This document shows, piece after piece, positions 22,563 through 33,361 of a stretch of DNA of 41,673 nucleotides. The stretch is taken from contig MFHU01000005.1 in the NCBI GenBank assembly GCA_001778695.1, forward strand, positions 1-41,673, read 5' to 3'. Position 1 is the stretch's first letter, and the number at the start of each line of letters is the position of its first letter. The notes beneath the pieces are model-generated. The model was not told the origin of the DNA. It worked only from the letters and a program-made list of their open reading frames with translations, and searched no databases. The stretch comes from Candidatus Giovannonibacteria bacterium RIFCSPHIGHO2_12_FULL_44_22. Its GTDB lineage: Bacteria > Patescibacteriota > Minisyncoccia > UBA11713 > 2-01-FULL-45-33. The position numbers were made by a program, and so were the translations under genes.

Positions 22563-22608
22563 CATGCCGGGTAGTGATTCCGCTGTTGCGAAACTACTAC
22601 CCGGCATG
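22563..22608 (+). promoter_or_regulatory. rpsF leader hairpin
   Basis: CATGCCGGGTAGT and ACTACCCGGCATG form a perfect 13-bp stem with a 20-nt loop that contains CCG (GATTCCGCTGTTGCG). The known S6:S18 complex represses its own operon by binding an rpsF leader hairpin with an exposed CCG, so this is a candidate for that control. No T-run follows, so it is a poor terminator for ychF. The GGTAGT/ACTACC ends recall the secG and rnj leader arms. Confidence 0.55.
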
Positions 22609-22620
22609 TTAAGATAAAAC

Positions 22621-23076
22621 ATGATGGACAAAGACCAAAAATTATACGAAATAACCTATCTGATAAGCTTGGCTTATTCGGAAGAAGAAGCCCAAGCTTT
22701 TCAACAATCGCTAAAAAATGAGGTAAAAAGCCTGGGCGGCCTGATTGACGACGAAGGCGGAATTTTAAAGCGCAGACTTTCCTATCCTATTAAAAAAATG
22801 CCTGAGGCATATCTTGCCAGTTTCAGATTTTTATTGGCTTCCGAAAAAATATTGGGGCTTGAAACAAAACTCGCCGTTCCGCAAGTTTTAAGATTTTTGG
22901 TCGTGCATACTAAGCGCCAGCCGATAAGGGCGGCTCGCGCTCCGCGGATAGGCAAGATCATTCCGGAAAGGCCGGTTTTGGAGTATAATATAAAAAGCGC
23001 GCCGCTACCGGACGGGCAGGCGGCCGCCAATATTGAAGAAATTGATAAAAAATTAGAAGAAATTTTAGGAAAATAA
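22621..23076 (+). CDS. rpsF: Ribosomal protein bS6
   Basis: A 151-aa S6 with the ferredoxin-like fold: YEITYLISLAYSEEEAQAF, LGGLIDDEGGILKRRLSYPIKKMPEAYLASFRF and LRFLVVHTKRQP. E. coli S6 is 131-135 aa; here a C-terminal tail (about 45 residues, ending ANIEEIDKKLEEILGK) is longer. It binds S18 in the 30S platform. It is the first gene of the conserved rpsF-ssb-rpsR operon, behind a strong hairpin. The start may be either of two adjacent ATGs (22621 or 22624). Confidence 0.96.
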   Translation: MMDKDQKLYEITYLISLAYSEEEAQAFQQSLKNEVKSLGGLIDDEGGILKRRLSYPIKKMPEAYLASFRFLLASEKILGLETKLAVPQVLRFLVVHTKRQPIRAARAPRIGKIIPERPVLEYNIKSAPLPDGQAAANIEEIDKKLEEILGK

Positions 23077-23083
23077 AAAACTT

Positions 23084-23527
23084 ATGAATTTAAATAAAGT
23101 ATTTTTAATAGGAAATTTAACCCGCGATCCGGAAATGCGCTCGCTCCCCTCCGGGCAGGCAGTTGTGAATTTCGGATTAGCCACCAACAGAATGTGGAAA
23201 GGAAAAGACGGCTCGCAGCAAAAGCAGGCGGAATTTCACAATATTGTGATGTTTGGGCGCCTGGCGGAAATTACCAAACAATACCTGACAAAGGGAAGCA
23301 TGATTATGATTGAGGGCCGGATTCAAACCCGTTCTTGGCAGGGCCAAGACGACCAGAAAAAACAAAGAACTGAAATAGTCGCCGAAGCCATGCAAATGGG
23401 TCCGCGAGGAGGAAATCGCCCACAGTCCGCCGAAAACCCCACCAAGCAGGAAGAAGAAGCCCCGGAAGCTTTGGCCACCGTGGAATATCCCGAAGACGAA
23501 ATTAAACCCGAAGATATCCCTTTTTAA
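23084..23527 (+). CDS. ssb: Single-stranded DNA-binding protein
   Basis: A 147-aa SSB with an OB fold (NKVFLIGNLTRDPEMRSLPSGQ, FGLATNRMW, EFHNIVMFGRLAEITKQYLTKGSMIMIEGRI) and an acidic tail ending EDEIKPEDIPF, the classical motif that recruits repair and replication proteins. It sits 7 nt after rpsF and 3 nt before rpsR. Confidence 0.98.
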   Translation: MNLNKVFLIGNLTRDPEMRSLPSGQAVVNFGLATNRMWKGKDGSQQKQAEFHNIVMFGRLAEITKQYLTKGSMIMIEGRIQTRSWQGQDDQKKQRTEIVAEAMQMGPRGGNRPQSAENPTKQEEEAPEALATVEYPEDEIKPEDIPF

Positions 23528-23530
23528 ATT

Positions 23531-23746
23531 ATGCCAAACACAAAATCAAAACAGTGTTATTTTTGCGCGGCCAATATAAAAGTTGTTGATTATAAAGACT
23601 CGCAGATGCTTAGAAAATTTATGACCCCGCAGGGGCCGATAACGCGCCGCCGGAGGACAGGCGTCTGCTCTTTGCACCAGCGAAAACTTTCCGAAGCCAT
23701 CAAACGCGCCCGATTTTTGGGACTGGTGCCTTATACGACTAGATAG
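23531..23746 (+). CDS. rpsR: Ribosomal protein bS18
   Basis: A 71-aa S18 with the family core YKDSQMLRKFMTPQGPITRRRRTGVCSLHQRKLSEAIKRARFLGLVPY. It has cysteines at CYFCAANIK and GVCSLHQRK, consistent with a zinc-binding form of S18. Last gene of the rpsF-ssb-rpsR operon; convergent with recA, whose stop is 9 nt away. Confidence 0.98.
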   Translation: MPNTKSKQCYFCAANIKVVDYKDSQMLRKFMTPQGPITRRRRTGVCSLHQRKLSEAIKRARFLGLVPYTTR

Positions 23747-23755
23747 TTAGGCTTT

Positions 23756-24772
23756 TTATTCCGTCTTTTTTATAGCTTCTTTAATCGCTTTCGCCAAATC
23801 ATTAGCAATTTTTTTGTTTTCTTTTAGAAATAATCTGGAAGCATCGTAACCTCTCCCAAAAGAAATATCCCCGAAACTGTAAGAAGCTCCGGATTTTTTG
23901 ACCACGCCATATTTTTCGCCCAACCCCAAAAGATCGCCTTCAAAAGAAATGCCCTCGTTATATAAAATGTCAAACTCGGCGATTTTAAAGGGAGGCGCTA
24001 CTTTATTTTTTACGATTTTTGCTTTCACGCGGTTGCCGATTATATCCTCGCCTTTTTTAATCTGGGCGAGGCGCCTTAAATCAATCCGCACCGAACAGTA
24101 AAATTTAAGCGCGTTTCCTCCGGGAGTGGTTTCCGGATTCCCAAACACGATTCCTATTTTCATCCTGATTTGATTGAGAAATATTACTATTGTATTGGAC
24201 TTGGAAACAATAGCCGTGAGCTTCCTAAGAGCGTGCGACATAAGACGCGCCTGCAAACCCATATGCTGCTGGCCCATATCCCCTTCTATTTCCGCTTTCG
24301 GCGTAAGCGCGGCAACGGAATCCACAACTATAACATCAACTTTGCCTGACCGCACCAACGATTCAATAATTTCCAAAGCCTGCTCGCCGGTGTCCGGCTG
24401 TGAAATCAGGAGGTCCTCCGTTTTTACGCCCAACCTTTTGGCATATTCCGGGTCAAGCGCGTGCTCGGCGTCAATAAACGCGGTAATGCCGCCTTTTTTT
24501 TGAGCCTCGGCAATAACATGGAGAGCCAGAGTAGTTTTCCCCGATGACTCGGGGCCAAAAATTTCAATAATTCTTCCACGGGGTATCCCTCCGACTCCTA
24601 AAGCCATATCCAAACTTAGAGAGCCTGTCGGAATCACATCCACATCAACTTTAGGAATATCCCCCAACTTCATCAAAACCCCTTCCCCAAACTTTGACTG
24701 TAAATCCTTAACGGCCGCGTCCACCTGCTGCCACCTGCTGTCTCTTGATTGTTTTTCTTCTTTTTTTGCCAT
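23756..24772 (-). CDS. recA: Recombinase RecA
   Basis: A 338-aa RecA that pairs homologous DNA and activates SOS-type responses. Walker [10 protein letters not shown] (residues 73-81), the MAW-like block [18 protein letters not shown], Walker [13 protein letters not shown], loop L2 ([22 protein letters not shown]) and the C-terminal domain are standard. The C-terminus ends [11 protein letters not shown] and lacks the long acidic tail of E. coli RecA. It follows a small exported protein by 7 nt, forming a two-gene operon. No LexA box was recognised. Confidence 0.99.
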   Translation of the reverse strand: MAKKEEKQSRDSRWQQVDAAVKDLQSKFGEGVLMKLGDIPKVDVDVIPTGSLSLDMALGVGGIPRGRIIEIFGPESSGKTTLALHVIAEAQKKGGITAFIDAEHALDPEYAKRLGVKTEDLLISQPDTGEQALEIIESLVRSGKVDVIVVDSVAALTPKAEIEGDMGQQHMGLQARLMSHALRKLTAIVSKSNTIVIFLNQIRMKIGIVFGNPETTPGGNALKFYCSVRIDLRRLAQIKKGEDIIGNRVKAKIVKNKVAPPFKIAEFDILYNEGISFEGDLLGLGEKYGVVKKSGASYSFGDISFGRGYDASRLFLKENKKIANDLAKAIKEAIKKTE

Positions 24773-24779
24773 AATACAA

Positions 24780-25109
24780 TTATTTTACTATAACTTTTAA
24801 AACTTTTCTAGTCTCGCCTCCGAAGCGGTCCTTTACGGAAACGCCGATTAGGTTGTAGCCCGGAATTAAAATAAGATCTCCTTCAAAAATACCCTTTTCA
24901 TCGCTCTGGAAAGTTTTGCCTGCGACCCAAACAGCTAAATTAGAGTCGGTTTTGCCGGCAATATGAATTCCAGCGGACATTAAAACCGCCCCGTCTTTTG
25001 GCTCAAAAATCTCAAGCTTTGGATTAAAAATTACGCCCCGCGCCTCATAAAAAAAATACCCCGCCGCCAAAATTATTATCCCTACAAAAATCCAACGCCG
25101 TATGCGCAT
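24780..25109 (-). CDS. Membrane-anchored protein with one Ig-like domain
   Basis: A 109-aa protein with an N-terminal membrane helix ([19 protein letters not shown]) and an extracytoplasmic beta domain of about 75 residues ([12 protein letters not shown]...[20 protein letters not shown]...[27 protein letters not shown]). The PKDGAvl...i.G.t...a.V.vng pattern followed by F...v.L.pG.N.i.v.a.d..G resembles glucodextranase-B-type/bacterial Ig-like domains often found on CPR surface proteins. Leaderless promoter: TACAAT (25116-25121) lies 6 nt before the ATG. It is co-directional with recA, with a 7-nt gap. Confidence 0.75.
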   Translation of the reverse strand: MRIRRWIFVGIIILAAGYFFYEARGVIFNPKLEIFEPKDGAVLMSAGIHIAGKTDSNLAVWVAGKTFQSDEKGIFEGDLILIPGYNLIGVSVKDRFGGETRKVLKVIVK

Positions 25110-25145
25110 GAGATTATTGTAGTATTTTGGTTCGCCACAAAATAC

Positions 25146-25174
25146 TTGACAGATTAAGACACAAGGAGTATCAT
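25146..25174 (+). promoter_or_regulatory. Consensus promoter of the 122-aa gene
   Basis: Perfect TTGACA (25146-25151), 17 nt, TATCAT (25169-25174). Unlike most promoters here it leaves a leader of about 25 nt with a strong Shine-Dalgarno. Confidence 0.85.
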
Positions 25175-25206
25175 TAAAGTAGAAATAAAATCCGAGGAGG
25201 AAGAAA

Positions 25207-25575
25207 ATGTTTAGCGGATCAAAAGCAGTTCAAGCTGTAGATTTAATGGAAATCGATAAACTTCTGCAAGGAGCACTAGGATACGAAACGCCGTTGTGGA
25301 TGATTAAATGCCGAAAACGCGGCGTTTTAACCGAAAACGGTTTTACTTCTGGCTTAACCGCGGATGACGAAGTGGCGTCCGAAGAGCTAGAACAATACCA
25401 ATCTTATTTATTGACGTTGGGGTTGAGCGAAGAAATCGCAAGGCGATTATCCACACCAACATTCTTGAGTGTTTTCGATAAAACAGGCGCGTGGCGCATG
25501 AAACAAGAAAATCAAGATGCGGTACTCGCTCTCAAAACCGATCTAGGAAGTCGATCCAGCCAAGCCAAGAATTAA
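25207..25575 (+). CDS. Hypothetical protein
   Basis: A 122-aa soluble, mostly helical protein (MFSGSKAVQAVDLMEIDKLL...), family not recognised. It has its own consensus promoter, a strong Shine-Dalgarno (GAGGAGG, 6 nt before the ATG) and its own intrinsic terminator, so it is a self-contained monocistronic unit. That organisation matches the genes at 17099 and 28424 and contrasts with the leaderless core genes; a recent import is possible. Confidence 0.75.
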   Translation: MFSGSKAVQAVDLMEIDKLLQGALGYETPLWMIKCRKRGVLTENGFTSGLTADDEVASEELEQYQSYLLTLGLSEEIARRLSTPTFLSVFDKTGAWRMKQENQDAVLALKTDLGSRSSQAKN

Positions 25576-25603
25576 ACCTGCTGGCGCCCCATCGCCCCTC
25601 GCT

Positions 25604-25634
25604 GCCTGCGCGTTTCGTAGGCGGTTTTTTATTT
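25604..25634 (+). terminator. Rho-independent terminator
   Basis: GCCTGCG, CGTTT loop, CGTAGGC, then GGTTTTTTATTT. It ends the 122-aa gene transcript; the T-run overlaps the 3' end of the convergent DUF2283 gene. Confidence 0.9.
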
Positions 25635-25863
25635 ATGCAGGTACGGCAATTGGGCGCTTTGCTCGGAAAACCTTTTCGCTTTGTTTTAACCATCCCGAAG
25701 CGTCAAGAATTTCAAGAAGCACGGGAACATTTTTTGGGCTGAAATGCACTATCATTTTCCCTATCTCAACGGCATGGTCAATCTTTGCGCCTGAAAGCTC
25801 CCAAGAAAGCACATCGGCCTCCGGGTCATATTTCATATAAGCTTGTTTTTTATGATTTGCCAT
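25633..25863 (-). CDS. DUF2283 family protein (putative antitoxin)
   Basis: A 76-aa protein with the DUF2283 pattern: YDPEADVLSWELSGAKIDHAVEIGKMIVHFSPKNVPVLLEILDASGW. The function of DUF2283 is not established, but these genes are frequently next to DUF4258/RelE-like genes and are regarded as likely antitoxins. It overlaps the upstream DUF4258-like gene by 14 nt, so they are co-translated. Confidence 0.8.
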   Translation of the reverse strand: MANHKKQAYMKYDPEADVLSWELSGAKIDHAVEIGKMIVHFSPKNVPVLLEILDASGWLKQSEKVFRAKRPIAVPA

Positions 25864-26104
25864 ATTTATCTTTTCTGGCTGGGTAAAAAGTGATAACCAC
25901 GATAACTTCGTGCTCTTTCTTAAATACTACTCTTAAAACATGCTTTGCGTCAAGCTCGCCTTGGGCAATCAAAAGTGGCAAGCGCGAATAATCTATTACA
26001 TTAGGATTATTGAGAATTGCGGCAACTTTATCATTAGTCACAGAAACACCATGCCTCTTCAACACTTCGAATTTCTCAAGAGCATGGCGCGTAAAATGAG
26101 TCAT
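25850..26104 (-). CDS. DUF4258-like protein (putative RelE-type toxin)
   Basis: An 84-aa protein: FTRHALEKFEVLKRHGVSVTNDKVAAILNNP at the start and LRVVFKKEHEVIVVITFYPARKDKYGK at the end. This is the DUF4258-type pattern (HALEKxxxR...i...l.np...........r.V.....g....VvTvyp.r), a small fold related to RelE/BrnT toxins. It is the first gene of a pair with DUF2283, 10 nt after the ftsK stop on the same strand. Confidence 0.75.
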   Translation of the reverse strand: MTHFTRHALEKFEVLKRHGVSVTNDKVAAILNNPNVIDYSRLPLLIAQGELDAKHVLRVVFKKEHEVIVVITFYPARKDKYGKS

Positions 26105-26114
26105 CGTTTAATAA

Positions 26115-28364
26115 TTAAAAATCAAATTTAGTGTATGGTATGTCGTTATCCTTTTTCGGCTCCGATTCTATTTCTTCAATTTCTTCTTCCTTATTTTCAA
26201 AATTATCCGACTCCAAAGTTTTGCCAATCGCAATTGATTCCGCGGATTTTTTAATCAATACCTCTCTTGGCTTGGCGCCCTCTCCAGGGCCTATGACGCC
26301 ACGCTCTTCAAGCATATCCAAAAGACGCGCGGCTCTGGCATAACCAACCCGCAACCTTCTTTGGAGATACGACGCCGATGCTTTTTGCGCGTCTATAATA
26401 AGCCTTTTGGCCTCTTCATAAAGCTCGTCGTCCGCGTCTTCATTTTCTCCTAAATCTCCCGCGCCATTGGCTAACGGCAATTTCAATTCAAAATCAATTT
26501 CTCCGCCTTCAGCGCTCACCGGCTGGCCGGGCAGGGAAAATTCTCCGGCGGACTCCGCGACATACGCCGCGACTTTCTTTACTTCTTTTTCGGATATAAA
26601 CGCCGCTTGAATTCTTCTTGGCTTTGAAGTATCTCCAGCCAGATAAAGCATATCGCCGTTGCCCAAAAGTTTTTCCGCCCCTGATATATCCAAAATAGTC
26701 CGCGAGTCCACCCCCGAAGCCACCTGCAAAGCGATTCTTGAAGTAATATTCGCTTTAATTAAACCTGTAATCACTTCAACCGACGGGCGCTGGGTGGAAA
26801 CCACCAAATGAATTCCCACCGCCCGAGACATCTGCGCCAAGCGCACAATGGAAGCCTCCATTTCGCGGGGATACGAAGCCATAAGGTCGGCCAGCTCGTC
26901 AATAATTATTATCAGATTCGGCAAAATTTCATCGTGAGCTTTTTCTTTTATCATCTCGCTGTTGTAGGAAACAATATCTCTGACGCCGACCTCGGAAAGT
27001 TTTTCGTACCTTCTTTCCATTTCGCGAACAGCCCATCTTAAAGCCATGATGGCTTTTTTGGCGTCAATAATTACCGGAGTCAGAAGATGCGGGATACTTT
27101 TATACACGGAGAGTTCAACTCTTTTCGGATCTATCATTAAAAATCGCACAAATTCCGGAGAATTTTTATAAAGCAAACTCACAACTAAAGTGTGGATGGC
27201 AATTGATTTCCCCGAACCGGTGGCTCCGGCCACCAAAAGATGCGGCATTTTGGCGATATCGGCAAAAACCGCTCGGCCGGAAACGTCCCGCCCCAAAGCG
27301 AAAGTTAACGGCATGGCATTTTTAAATTCATCCATACCCAATAAACTTCTTAAACCTACCAAAGCGATAGAACGATTGGGTACTTCTATCCCCACTAAAG
27401 ATTTGCTGGGGATGGGCGCTTCAATTCTTAAAGGGTGCGCCGCAAGAGCTAGCGCCAGGTCATTATGTAAAGCTGTGATGCGGGCAAGCTTTACTCCTTC
27501 CGCGGGTTTTAACGTGTATTGGGTGACGGACGGTCCTACATTCACCTCGGACATCTCAACATCAATGCCAAAATTTTGGAGAGTTCTTTTAATAATGTTG
27601 GCGTTGGCTTTGATATCACCCGATGATGGCGTGCCTTTATCGTCCTCCAAAAGATCCATTGGCGGAGCGGCGTATTCAAATTGCTTGGTAAATTCCAAGC
27701 GTTGCGGTTTATAAGATTTTTTTTCGCCAAAGGCAAGATCTCGCCCCTTTGGGGCGGAAAAAATATTTTCTTCTTCTATCTTTTTTTCTTCAATTTTCGC
27801 GGGAAGTAAAGAGGGTAAAGAAACCGTGGGCGTAGCAAAAACTTTTTCTTCCGATTCACTATCTTTCTTTTCTTTTCTTTTCGGTTTTAAAGAAACGTTA
27901 AGCATAATTAGAAGCGAAGCCAAAAGCAAAGCGGAAAAAATTATAAGAGAAGCCCAAAAATCAAATAGTTTTAAAAATGGGTAGGAAAATAAAAAACCGA
28001 CATATCCGCCGGTATATTTCCCGAATAAAATATCGGCAAGTCCCAAAGAACTTATCAAAAATAAAATTCCGCCGAGAACGGTGGTAATCAACAGATGATT
28101 CCCCAAAGCGAAAAGAAACGAAAGCCCAGCCAGAAAAAAAGCCAAGGATACCAGAAAAAATCCTTTCCCGAAAACCAAAAGCAGGGTTTTTTGGATGGCG
28201 TTTCCAATCAGTCCGGCCTTGCCGAAATACGCCAGAGCCAAAATCACGGCCACCAAAAAAGACAAAACCGCCCAAAGCGAATGCTTCGTCTCGGGCCTTA
28301 AATTCTGATGCCAAACCCCAATCCCCGCGCCCATTTTCCCGTTATTCCTTTTCTTTTTCACCAT
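26115..28364 (-). CDS. ftsK: DNA translocase FtsK/SpoIIIE
   Basis: A 749-aa DNA pump that clears chromosome ends from the septum. Four N-terminal membrane helices (about residues 30-165), a linker, then the motor: Walker A GATGSGKSIAIH, FLMIDPKRVELSVYKSIPHL, Walker B IIIIDELADLM, QRPSVEVITGLIKANI, and the DNA-reading gamma winged helix (AKRLIIDAQKASASYLQRRLRVGYARAARLLDML). An acidic tail (EEEIEEIESEPKKDND) follows. The linker carries SAPKGRDLA from a repeat shared with uvrA (27731-27763). TATAAT is 6 nt before the ATG (28371-28376), a leaderless start. Confidence 0.97.
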   Translation of the reverse strand: MVKKKRNNGKMGAGIGVWHQNLRPETKHSLWAVLSFLVAVILALAYFGKAGLIGNAIQKTLLLVFGKGFFLVSLAFFLAGLSFLFALGNHLLITTVLGGILFLISSLGLADILFGKYTGGYVGFLFSYPFLKLFDFWASLIIFSALLLASLLIMLNVSLKPKRKEKKDSESEEKVFATPTVSLPSLLPAKIEEKKIEEENIFSAPKGRDLAFGEKKSYKPQRLEFTKQFEYAAPPMDLLEDDKGTPSSGDIKANANIIKRTLQNFGIDVEMSEVNVGPSVTQYTLKPAEGVKLARITALHNDLALALAAHPLRIEAPIPSKSLVGIEVPNRSIALVGLRSLLGMDEFKNAMPLTFALGRDVSGRAVFADIAKMPHLLVAGATGSGKSIAIHTLVVSLLYKNSPEFVRFLMIDPKRVELSVYKSIPHLLTPVIIDAKKAIMALRWAVREMERRYEKLSEVGVRDIVSYNSEMIKEKAHDEILPNLIIIIDELADLMASYPREMEASIVRLAQMSRAVGIHLVVSTQRPSVEVITGLIKANITSRIALQVASGVDSRTILDISGAEKLLGNGDMLYLAGDTSKPRRIQAAFISEKEVKKVAAYVAESAGEFSLPGQPVSAEGGEIDFELKLPLANGAGDLGENEDADDELYEEAKRLIIDAQKASASYLQRRLRVGYARAARLLDMLEERGVIGPGEGAKPREVLIKKSAESIAIGKTLESDNFENKEEEIEEIESEPKKDNDIPYTKFDF
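27731..27763. repeat. Repeat shared by ftsK and uvrA (family R4, copy b)
   Basis: AGGCAAGATCTCGCCCCTTT followed by GGGGCGGAAAAAA, 31 of 33 bases equal to 9415-9447. In ftsK it lies in the flexible linker between the membrane and motor domains. Confidence 0.85.
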
Positions 28365-28401
28365 TGATTTATTATAGCAAAATAAAGCTTCTTGAGGTAA
28401 A

Positions 28402-28431
28402 TAAAAAGGAGTTAAGCGCTAGTTTAACTCC
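28402..28431 (-). terminator. Rho-independent terminator of the zinc-ribbon gene
   Basis: On the minus strand GGAGTTAA and TTAACTCC flank an 8-nt loop and are followed by TTTTTATTT. The stop codon of the gene is part of the stem. It insulates the zinc-ribbon gene from ftsK. Confidence 0.85.
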
Positions 28432-28891
28432 CTGTCTCACATTTCTCTCCGCAGTTGTGGCAGAATTTTGCGTTGGTGGTCAGAGCAGTCTGGCCACATT
28501 TACTGCAAGAAGAGAGGACTGCAAAGACGCTGTTCTCCCATCTGATACTACCATCGAGATTCTTAATGAACTCGATGGCGAGGACCCTTAGCTTCTTCAA
28601 AAAAATAATGGATGGATCGAGCCCAAGAACTTTCGGCAGAATTACGGCCTCTTTTGGGGTAGTATGATGAAAAAACCTAATGGTAAGCGTTCTCTGGGAA
28701 CCCGCATTATTATCCGGGAAGAGAAGCTTGCCCAATTCTTCAGTCGAGAGGCCTGATAAATCCCTCAAAAAAAGAACATTCGCCCTGACTGCCTCAACTA
28801 TCTCCCGAGGAAGTTCATGAAACTCCATCCTCCCCTTTTTCATCCATTGAGTAACTACGCTAGGTAGAATAGGTTCTTGATCATTAACCAT
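28424..28891 (-). CDS. Hypothetical zinc-ribbon protein
   Basis: A 155-aa protein. The C-terminus is a double-CxxC zinc ribbon (CSKCGQTALTTNAKFCHNCGEKC). The N-terminal two thirds are helical; ANVLFLRDLSGLSTEELGKLLF looks like part of a helix-turn-helix, as in Xre-type proteins, but the match is incomplete. It has a strong Shine-Dalgarno (GGAGGT, 8 nt before the ATG), its own terminator and a long leader with a nested inverted repeat, so it is a self-contained unit. It may be a DNA- or RNA-binding regulator; this is inference. Confidence 0.7.
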   Translation of the reverse strand: MVNDQEPILPSVVTQWMKKGRMEFHELPREIVEAVRANVLFLRDLSGLSTEELGKLLFPDNNAGSQRTLTIRFFHHTTPKEAVILPKVLGLDPSIIFLKKLRVLAIEFIKNLDGSIRWENSVFAVLSSCSKCGQTALTTNAKFCHNCGEKCETGS

Positions 28892-28966
28892 GATTGTGTA
28901 CCTCCTTTTTTATATCAATTTTCTCAATTCTCAATGAACAATTTACAGCTACACTCCGCCATGGAG

Positions 28967-28993
28967 GTTACCAAGCGCGTTGCTTGATAACGC
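28967..28993. repeat. Nested inverted repeats before the zinc-ribbon gene
   Basis: GTTACCAAGC (28967-28976) pairs with GCTTGATAAC (28982-28991) with one G-T pair; an alternative stem GCGTT/AACGC (28977-28993) uses the same bases. The two folds exclude each other. They lie between a candidate promoter (TTGACT, 17 nt, TAGGGT on the minus strand) and the start codon. Confidence 0.6.
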
Positions 28994-29048
28994 CTCAACC
29001 CTAGCACAGCGGGCTTAATAAGTCAAGCAAAGATAAGCCCATCCTCTG

Positions 29049-29064
29049 GCGATCGCAAAAGTAT
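29049..29064. repeat. Half-copy of the PaaX/Cas2-gene palindrome
   Basis: GCGATCGCAAAAGTAT is identical to 29683-29698, the core and right arm of the palindrome before the gene. It lies 36-51 nt after the stop of PaaX/Cas2-like gene 2, so this gene too is bracketed by related sequences. Confidence 0.75.
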
Positions 29065-29099
29065 AGTGCATCAGTATTCTAAAGCGTTCTAAACCCAGT

Positions 29100-29660
29100 T
29101 TAAGAAAGCCTGAAATACAATTTTAGTTCGGCTTCATTAGTAATGTCCAACACGGTCATAATGCGGACATGGGGGCGTAATTCAAAAAATTCAACAATAA
29201 AATTTATTTCATCATGGCACACGAAAGGGAAAACGAAAACGCTTTTTTGAAGTTGATAAAAACCGAGTTTGCGCAGCTTATCGCGCAACGCCTCGCGAGC
29301 CTTTTTCATTTTTTCAGGAATATCAAAAATTACGAGCCTCCATTTTCCATCCCATTTTTTAGGCTCTTTAATAGAAATAGTGTCAATGTTATACCGCAAC
29401 GCTTTTTTGATACCCTGCTCTGTAAGAATAATCCGAACACCGCCATCCCTATCTTCCTTAAAATCCACTAATCTATCGCGATGGAATTCGCGTATAATGC
29501 GTTGAAGAACGCGCCGATCAATTTTTTTAAATTCTAAAGGTATATCTTTAAACACCTTTCTCCGCCTGCGCGGAGAATAAGCTGCTAAGCCTAACGCCAC
29601 GCCGGCCCAAAGCAGCAAAATCACTTTTTGTTTTGTTGGGCTATAGTAATATTTTGCCAT
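29100..29660 (-). CDS. PaaX-like regulator with a Cas2-fold domain (paralogue 2)
   Basis: A 186-aa protein when started at ATG 29660 (MAKYYYSPTKQKVILLL); the track start at 29708 is a TTG. It has the same layout and length as the protein at 21003-21563: a winged helix (FKDIPLEFKKIDRRVLQRII...LTEQGIKKALRYN) and a Cas2-like domain (WRLVIFDIPEKMKKAREALR, LGFYQLQKSVFVFPFVCHDEINFIVEFF). The promoter (TACTAT at 29667-29672, 6 nt before the ATG) abuts a perfect 30-bp palindrome. No cas genes or CRISPR repeats are nearby, so a regulator of the PaaX type is more likely than an adaptation nuclease. Confidence 0.85.
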   Translation of the reverse strand: MAKYYYSPTKQKVILLLWAGVALGLAAYSPRRRRKVFKDIPLEFKKIDRRVLQRIIREFHRDRLVDFKEDRDGGVRIILTEQGIKKALRYNIDTISIKEPKKWDGKWRLVIFDIPEKMKKAREALRDKLRKLGFYQLQKSVFVFPFVCHDEINFIVEFFELRPHVRIMTVLDITNEAELKLYFRLS

Positions 29661-29671
29661 ATTTGTATAGT

Positions 29672-29701
29672 ACCATACTTTTGCGATCGCAAAAGTATGG
29701 T
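29672..29701. promoter_or_regulatory. Perfect 30-bp palindrome, probable operator of PaaX/Cas2-like gene 2
   Basis: ACCATACTTTTGCGA and its exact reverse complement TCGCAAAAGTATGGT. It covers the -35 region and touches the -10 box of the gene, as expected of an autoregulatory site. The centre GCGATCGC is close to GCGATAGC at the centre of the repeats around paralogue 1. Confidence 0.85.
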
Positions 29702-29746
29702 CACACAACTACATATTACTATTACATAGTATTTATTGTTTTTAGA

Positions 29747-33355
<3,609 letters not shown>

Positions 33356-33361
33356 ATTTAT

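Noticed and set aside
21003-29660. CRISPR adaptation (Cas2) reading of the two PaaX/Cas2-like genes
   Set aside because: No cas1, no effector gene and no array of spaced direct repeats is present. The N-terminal winged helix favours a PaaX-type regulator.
29680-29693. GCGATCGC as a cyanobacterial HIP1 repeat
   Set aside because: Only a few copies occur in 41 kb, and here they are centres of longer palindromes at gene edges.
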